Assembly: GCA_017609625.1 (NCBI GenBank)
Contig: JAFCDN010000007.1
Span: forward strand, 1 to 54,883
DNA from: Candidatus Iainarchaeum sp.
GTDB taxonomy: Archaea > Iainarchaeota > Iainarchaeia > Iainarchaeales > 1-14-0-10-31-34
DNA: 54,883 nucleotides
Reading direction: 5' to 3'
Shown here in pieces: positions 51,313 through 54,883 of this stretch. Below the pieces are notes generated by a model that saw only the letters and a list, made by a program, of their open reading frames with translations, had not been told where the DNA came from and searched no databases. Position 1 is the stretch's first letter. The number at the start of each line of letters is the position of its first letter. A program made the translations under genes and the position numbers.

Positions 51313-53298
51313 ATGAAAGAGAAAATTGGCTTGTATTTAATGCTCTTTATTTTGAGTGTTTTTGCTTTAACTAGTGTAAGCGCTTTTGGGATTTCATTTG
51401 AAGGAGAAGATCCTCCAGTAGAGCCGCCAGCAGAGGAACCGCCTCCAGCACCAGTAGAACAACCCCCACCAGAAATGCCACCAGAACCACCACAAGATCA
51501 ACCACCAATGGATCAGCCTCCGGTTGATCAGCCTCCAATGCCGCCAGAAGGATCACCAGAAGAATTTCATCCACAGGTTCCAGAAGGGTGTAATGAAGTT
51601 GAAACAGCTCCAGGAGTTTTTCAGGTTGAATGTGATTTTGAATTTGATGAACCAGAATTCCAAGAGTTTGATGTAAAAGAAGAAATAGAAAACTGTGACG
51701 GCAAATTTGAAATGGTCGAAGGAGCTCCAGCTTGTATTAAAGAAGGAAAAGAAGGCTTCTCTGGAGTTGCATGCCCTACAGCAGAAGAAATAAACCAAAT
51801 GAAATCATCATGTCAGACAGAAATAAAAGAATTCACTGACGACAAAGGATGCACTGCAATAATGTGTGTTCACAATGAATTCAAAGAACATTATGATGAA
51901 ATGATAGAAGAAAAATACGGCGACGATCCAATGAAAGTTCAAGCAATAAAATGCGAAAAAGACGGAGGAATTTTTGTTGTAATGGAAGAAGGGCCAAAAT
52001 GTTTTATGGAAGCATATGATGAAGTTCCAACAGCAGAAGACTTAAGTGAATTAAGAGAAGAAGAAATGCAGGACGCATTAGAAAGATTAGAAGAGTTTCA
52101 GCAAAGGATTGGAGAAATTGGAACAAAATTGGAAAGATTAAAACAAGGTTATACAGAATTAGGAGACACAGAAGGAGTACAGGCAGTAGAATATGGAATA
52201 CAAAAATTAATTGAAATCCAGCTGAAAATCAGTACAATAAAAAGCAAATTAACAGGAGAATTAACTGAAGAACAAAGACTGCAGGTATTAAATGATATTC
52301 AGTCTTTGAGAAGAGATTTATCAAAAGTTACTACTGCAATTGCAACTGGAACAGTTCCGACAATAGAAGAAATAGAAAGTGCAGTAGCAGAACAGTTTGA
52401 CAGATTTTATGGTTCTCCTTTTGAAAACGAAGAAGAATTCAAAAAGTTTTTGGAAGCAGAAAAAGATGCAATGGAAATAATGCATGGCTGCCATAATTAT
52501 TCAGTAGAAAATGTAAAATCTTTTGTTCCTCCAGACCCAGAAGGGTTTGTGACAAATGTAGAATTATTTTTTGACGGAACACACTGTAAAGTTACACTGC
52601 ATACTCCAGAAGGAAAACACGCACAATATTCTTTGACAGAACAAGGATATAAAGAATTTAATGATCCATCAAGTTTTGGAAATTATTCCTGTACAGGAGA
52701 CTGTGATACATTACAGCAGATCTTTTCTGGACCACATGGAGGCGGAGGACCAGAAGAAGCTTGTATGGAAGAATGCGTTAGAAAAGATTGCGATAAAAGC
52801 ATGTTTGAATGCATGTATGAAAAAAAAGAAGCATGTGAAATAGAATGCGGTTTAGGACCACCAGAAGGGGAAGGACCATTTGGACCTGGAGGAGAAATAG
52901 ATCCATTTCAAGGATGTATAATGGTTTGTGTAGGAGAAAACAAAAGATGTGAACCAGGAGGAAGTGATCCTGTTTGTCTTGCATGCGAAGAAAAATGCAT
53001 GGCAGAATATGGTCCAGGAATAGGATATGAACATTGCTTAAACGAACAGCAGGTAATGGAAAAAGAACAGGTTTGTATTTCTCAGAATATGTATGGAGAA
53101 ATGGTTGAATCTTCAACTCCAGATGGCAGAATGTGTATTAGTGATATAGTGTGTAAGGCATATGATCCAAACGAATGGGGAGACGATCCAATGGGTGGTC
53201 CTCCACCAGGATATGGGCCAACAGGACAGGCAATTTTATCAAACCCAACAAAAGTATTTGAAATAATAATGAATTGGGTTAGTGGGTTGTTTAGATGA
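51313..53298 (+). CDS. Pro-rich, Cys-rich secreted protein
   Basis: 661 residues from the ATG of MKEKIGLYLMLFILSVFALT, chosen because a signal peptide follows; the longer upstream frame runs through the tRNA-Leu region. After the signal a Pro-rich low-complexity stretch (PPMDQPPVDQPPMPPE) of about 50 residues, then a Cys domain, a coiled coil (about 245-325: EEEMQDALERLEEFQQRIG) and Cys pairs toward the end (CEEKCMAEYG, CMEECVRKDC). The end FEIIMNWVSGLF may be a short helix. The next gene overlaps by four bases. Confidence 0.75.
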   Translation: MKEKIGLYLMLFILSVFALTSVSAFGISFEGEDPPVEPPAEEPPPAPVEQPPPEMPPEPPQDQPPMDQPPVDQPPMPPEGSPEEFHPQVPEGCNEVETAPGVFQVECDFEFDEPEFQEFDVKEEIENCDGKFEMVEGAPACIKEGKEGFSGVACPTAEEINQMKSSCQTEIKEFTDDKGCTAIMCVHNEFKEHYDEMIEEKYGDDPMKVQAIKCEKDGGIFVVMEEGPKCFMEAYDEVPTAEDLSELREEEMQDALERLEEFQQRIGEIGTKLERLKQGYTELGDTEGVQAVEYGIQKLIEIQLKISTIKSKLTGELTEEQRLQVLNDIQSLRRDLSKVTTAIATGTVPTIEEIESAVAEQFDRFYGSPFENEEEFKKFLEAEKDAMEIMHGCHNYSVENVKSFVPPDPEGFVTNVELFFDGTHCKVTLHTPEGKHAQYSLTEQGYKEFNDPSSFGNYSCTGDCDTLQQIFSGPHGGGGPEEACMEECVRKDCDKSMFECMYEKKEACEIECGLGPPEGEGPFGPGGEIDPFQGCIMVCVGENKRCEPGGSDPVCLACEEKCMAEYGPGIGYEHCLNEQQVMEKEQVCISQNMYGEMVESSTPDGRMCISDIVCKAYDPNEWGDDPMGGPPPGYGPTGQAILSNPTKVFEIIMNWVSGLFR

Positions 53299-53546
53299 AA
53301 AAAATATTGATTTTTTTGGTTGCATTGTTTTTGATTTTTGGCTGTGTTCAGCCTTCAACTCCAGATAAAACTAAAACAAAAAGTGGCGGAGAAGGAGCAA
53401 AAGATTCTGGAACAATAGATGGAGGAACAGGAGAAGGTGGAGAAAAGCAAGAGGCTCCAAAAGAAGAAGAAACACCTGAAGACTTAACAAAAGAATTAAC
53501 TGATTTAACTGATGATTTAGGAGACTTAGGACAAGGCTTAAGCTGA
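53295..53546 (+). CDS. small acidic lipoprotein
   Basis: 83 residues. MKKILIFLVALFLIFGC signal with lipobox, then Thr/Lys/Gly/Glu-rich, no fold expected. ATGA overlap with the previous gene implies coupling; may be a partner of the Pro-rich protein. Confidence 0.65.
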   Translation: MKKILIFLVALFLIFGCVQPSTPDKTKTKSGGEGAKDSGTIDGGTGEGGEKQEAPKEEETPEDLTKELTDLTDDLGDLGQGLS

Positions 53547-53589
53547 CTAAAAACAAAAAAATAAAAGCTTTTTTTGTAAGAATTCTTTT

Positions 53590-53826
53590 ATGGGAGCAGA
53601 GGTAACAAAAAAAGTTATTGAATATTTTTTGAACAGGATTACTCTTTTTGTCAGCCTGATTTATATCTGGTTTTTTTTGGGGATGGTTACAGGGATGATT
53701 ATATTACAGCAAGGGCTTACATGGCTTCTAGTGATTCCATTATTTATTGCTTTGATTGCATATTACAACCGAGCTTTTTCTGTAATCTTATTCTTTCTCT
53801 CTGCAGTGATTTTTTTCCTGATCTGA
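53590..53826 (+). CDS. small membrane protein
   Basis: 78 residues with two or three helices (about 14-35, 38-56, 60-77). Short polar start MGAEVTKKVIEYFLNRI. No family. On the strand of its neighbours with a 43-base gap. Confidence 0.6.
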   Translation: MGAEVTKKVIEYFLNRITLFVSLIYIWFFLGMVTGMIILQQGLTWLLVIPLFIALIAYYNRAFSVILFFLSAVIFFLI

Positions 53827-53887
53827 CAGACAGAAAAGCTTTTACTTATGACATGCCATAATAGTAAAATAGAATGAGAAATCAGAA

Positions 53888-53995
53888 ATGGAATTAAGCA
53901 AAGAAACTTTAAGAGACCTTAAAGAAGCTGAAGAAGATATAAGAAAAGGAAGAGTTTATTCTACTAAACAATTGAAAAAAGAATTGGGTCTTTAA
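53888..53995 (+). CDS. short antitoxin-like peptide or remnant
   Basis: 35 residues: MELSKETLRDLKEAEEDIRK then GRVYSTKQLKKELGL. The tail EAEEDIRKGRVYSTKQLKKELG is the common archaeal RelB/DUF-type antitoxin C-terminal pattern, but the N-terminal DNA-binding part is absent and no toxin gene follows. Seems an orphan remnant or a very short gene. Confidence 0.4.
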   Translation: MELSKETLRDLKEAEEDIRKGRVYSTKQLKKELGL

Positions 53996-54012
53996 ATACT
54001 TTTTGAAAAAGA

Positions 54013-54100
54013 TGTCAGTCCAGCTTTAGGCTGGACGTTTGGTTAAACCCTTTGACAGTCCGAGTTTATCTCGAACGTTTGATTAACCTTTCTTAAAGGT
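54013..54100. repeat. hairpins between small ORF and tRNA-Ser
   Basis: GTCCAGCTTTAGGCTGGAC (54018-54036), CGAGTTTATCTCG and TTAACCTTTCTTAAAGGTTAA (54083-54103). Adjacent to the tRNA 3' end. Confidence 0.5.
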
Positions 54101-54103
54101 TAA

Positions 54104-54187
54104 CGCAGAGGACGAGATTCGAACTCGCGTGTCCTCTCGGACACCAGCTTTCCAAGCTGGCGCTTTTAACCACTCAGCCACCTCTGC
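54104..54187 (-). tRNA. tRNA-Ser (GGA)
   Basis: Acceptor GCAGAGG pairs with CCTCTGC, discriminator G. Anticodon stem CAGCT with AGCTG, anticodon GGA in loop TTGGAAA, long variable arm GTGTCCGAGAGGACAC, T arm GAGTTCGAATCTC. No intron. Confidence 0.92.
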
Positions 54188-54285
54188 TAAACGTTTCGCC
54201 GGTTAAACACGAGGCACCACGCTTTGCGTGGAGCTAGCACGACCTTGTGTCGTGCCTCGTGACTCGCGAACGAAATCGCGAAAAA
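54188..54285. repeat. composite palindrome near tRNA-Ser
   Basis: AAACGTTTCGCCGG, CACGAGGCACCACGCTTTGC, GTGGAGCTAGCACGACCTTG, TGTCGTGCCTCGTGACTCGC, GAACGAAATCGCG. The inverse order of modules found at 10078-10171. Confidence 0.65.
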
Positions 54286-54326
54286 ACAGTCTTTAAAATT
54301 TCTGTGAAAAAAGAATTAAAAAGGGT

Positions 54327-54883
54327 TTATTTTCTTATGCTTTTTTGGATTATTAAAACAATAATTCCTATTAAGAAAAGCAATGATAAAAGCAAAGTAA
54401 TAAAACTATCTGATTCTTCTGCAGGGCAGTTGTCGTCTGATATATCATTGCATTTTTCCCATGTTCCGTTTGTGCATGTTTGTGTTCCTTTGCAGTTTTC
54501 TTTTGTGGTGCAGTTTTTTGTTTCTCCTTCAATGCATGTTGTTGTTCCGTATAGTATTGTTTTTGTTTTGTAGTTTTCTTTTTCTGCTGTTATGCGTTGT
54601 GTTCCAATTATTTTGTCAAATGTTGTTTTTCCTTCTGCATTAGTGTTTTTTGTGTTTTCTCCGTAGGTTACTGTTATTCCTTCTATTGGATTTCCATCTT
54701 GACCTGTTATTGTTATTGTTAATATATCTCCTGTTACTGAAGTTGTTATTCTTAGTTCTGGTTCTCCTGCTGTTTCACAGTCTGCTGGGCAGTTTGTTGT
54801 TGTTTCATATGGTGTTTCGCATATTCCGTTTCCGCATTCATACTGCTGTATGTTTAGCGTTATTGTTTTTGTTTTGTATTCTG
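54327..54883 (-). CDS. surface protein, C-terminal part (cut by window edge)
   Basis: At least 185 residues visible, 5' end outside the window. The visible part has CGNGICETPYETTTNCPADC, a beta domain (ITGQDGNPIEGITVTYGENT), the module CIEGETKNCTTKENCKGTQT with CTNGTWEKC, and a C-terminal helix (LLLSLLFLIGIIVLIIQKS) with a short basic end. The GTQ module also occurs in the 34497 lipoprotein and the CGNG module in the 24238 and 44606 proteins. A membrane-anchored surface protein; full size unknown. Plus-strand frames here are shadows. Confidence 0.75.
   Translation of the reverse strand, partial: EYKTKTITLNIQQYECGNGICETPYETTTNCPADCETAGEPELRITTSVTGDILTITITGQDGNPIEGITVTYGENTKNTNAEGKTTFDKIIGTQRITAEKENYKTKTILYGTTTCIEGETKNCTTKENCKGTQTCTNGTWEKCNDISDDNCPAEESDSFITLLLSLLFLIGIIVLIIQKSIRK

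Noticed and set aside
9606..54285. CRISPR array
   Set aside because: The recurring palindromes are dispersed and variable in order, without regular repeat-spacer spacing or cas genes.
54247..54643. Plus-strand frames at the right edge
   Set aside because: They are antisense to a clear Cys-module surface protein on the minus strand.

Overview
The window is a low-GC stretch of an archaeal genome, most likely from a DPANN-type lineage (order not resolved). Evidence seen directly: an archaeal 16S-tRNA-Ala-23S rRNA operon, an archaeal-type RNase P RNA, a tRNA-Arg interrupted after the anticodon, an archaeal AlaRS with its N-terminal zinc motif, a ribosomal protein L41e, TATA-like boxes about 25-28 bases before many start codons (leaderless transcripts), and Shine-Dalgarno sequences such as GAGGTGA that match the 16S tail CACCTCCTT. 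The DPANN placement is inferred from the minimal [FeFe] hydrogenase, the abundance of short surface lipoproteins and the patchy pathways.

Layout. 1-7.5 kb: a PflX-like radical SAM protein, small membrane and zinc proteins, a minimal [FeFe] hydrogenase divergent from a membrane protein, a tetraether-lipid-synthase-like radical SAM protein, L41e and a UbiA prenyltransferase. 7.5-13.2 kb: rRNA operon with a probable 16S intron. 13.4-16.2 kb: a DUF2080-nucleotidyltransferase protein coupled to a tiny Lys-rich gene, then quinolinate synthase and an ACT-domain protein. 16.3-24 kb: an arginine/carbamoyl-phosphate operon (argG-argH-carA-carB-argF), divergent from the ACT protein across a control region with repeated TTTTGGAAC boxes. 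24-27.3 kb: two duplicated PrcB_C-like lipoproteins. 27.6-34.4 kb: rnpB, alaS, and an argS-rsh (RelA/SpoT homologue) pair. 34.5-54.9 kb: mostly cell-envelope genes: Cys-rich lipoproteins and surface proteins, an ABC exporter, small zinc-ribbon proteins, membrane proteins, and three tRNAs (Arg-TCT with intron, Leu-GAG, Ser-GGA). A large surface protein is cut by the right edge.

How the genes work together. carAB plus argF, argG and argH turn glutamine/bicarbonate and ornithine into arginine; nothing here makes ornithine. The ACT protein next door is a candidate regulator. The hydrogenase suggests fermentative H2 metabolism, but no maturase is present in the window. The many secreted proteins share Cys modules (CGNGxC...NCPxDC and the CxxGExxxC...GTQxC type), as if one surface repertoire is built from a few parts.

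Two repeat families run through the window. One is an AT-rich hairpin (CTTTTT-loop-AAAAAG followed by ACCAAAAA or ATCAAAAA), found between genes and also inside the tRNA-Arg intron. The other is a set of GC-rich composite palindromes with recurring modules (CACGAC..GTCGTGCTAGC, AAACGGCGAAACGTTT, CGCGATTTCGTTCGCGAG) found almost only at the edges of stable RNA genes; one orphan copy at 44370-44513 has no RNA gene beside it. No CRISPR array, insertion sequence, 5S rRNA or SRP RNA was recognised.
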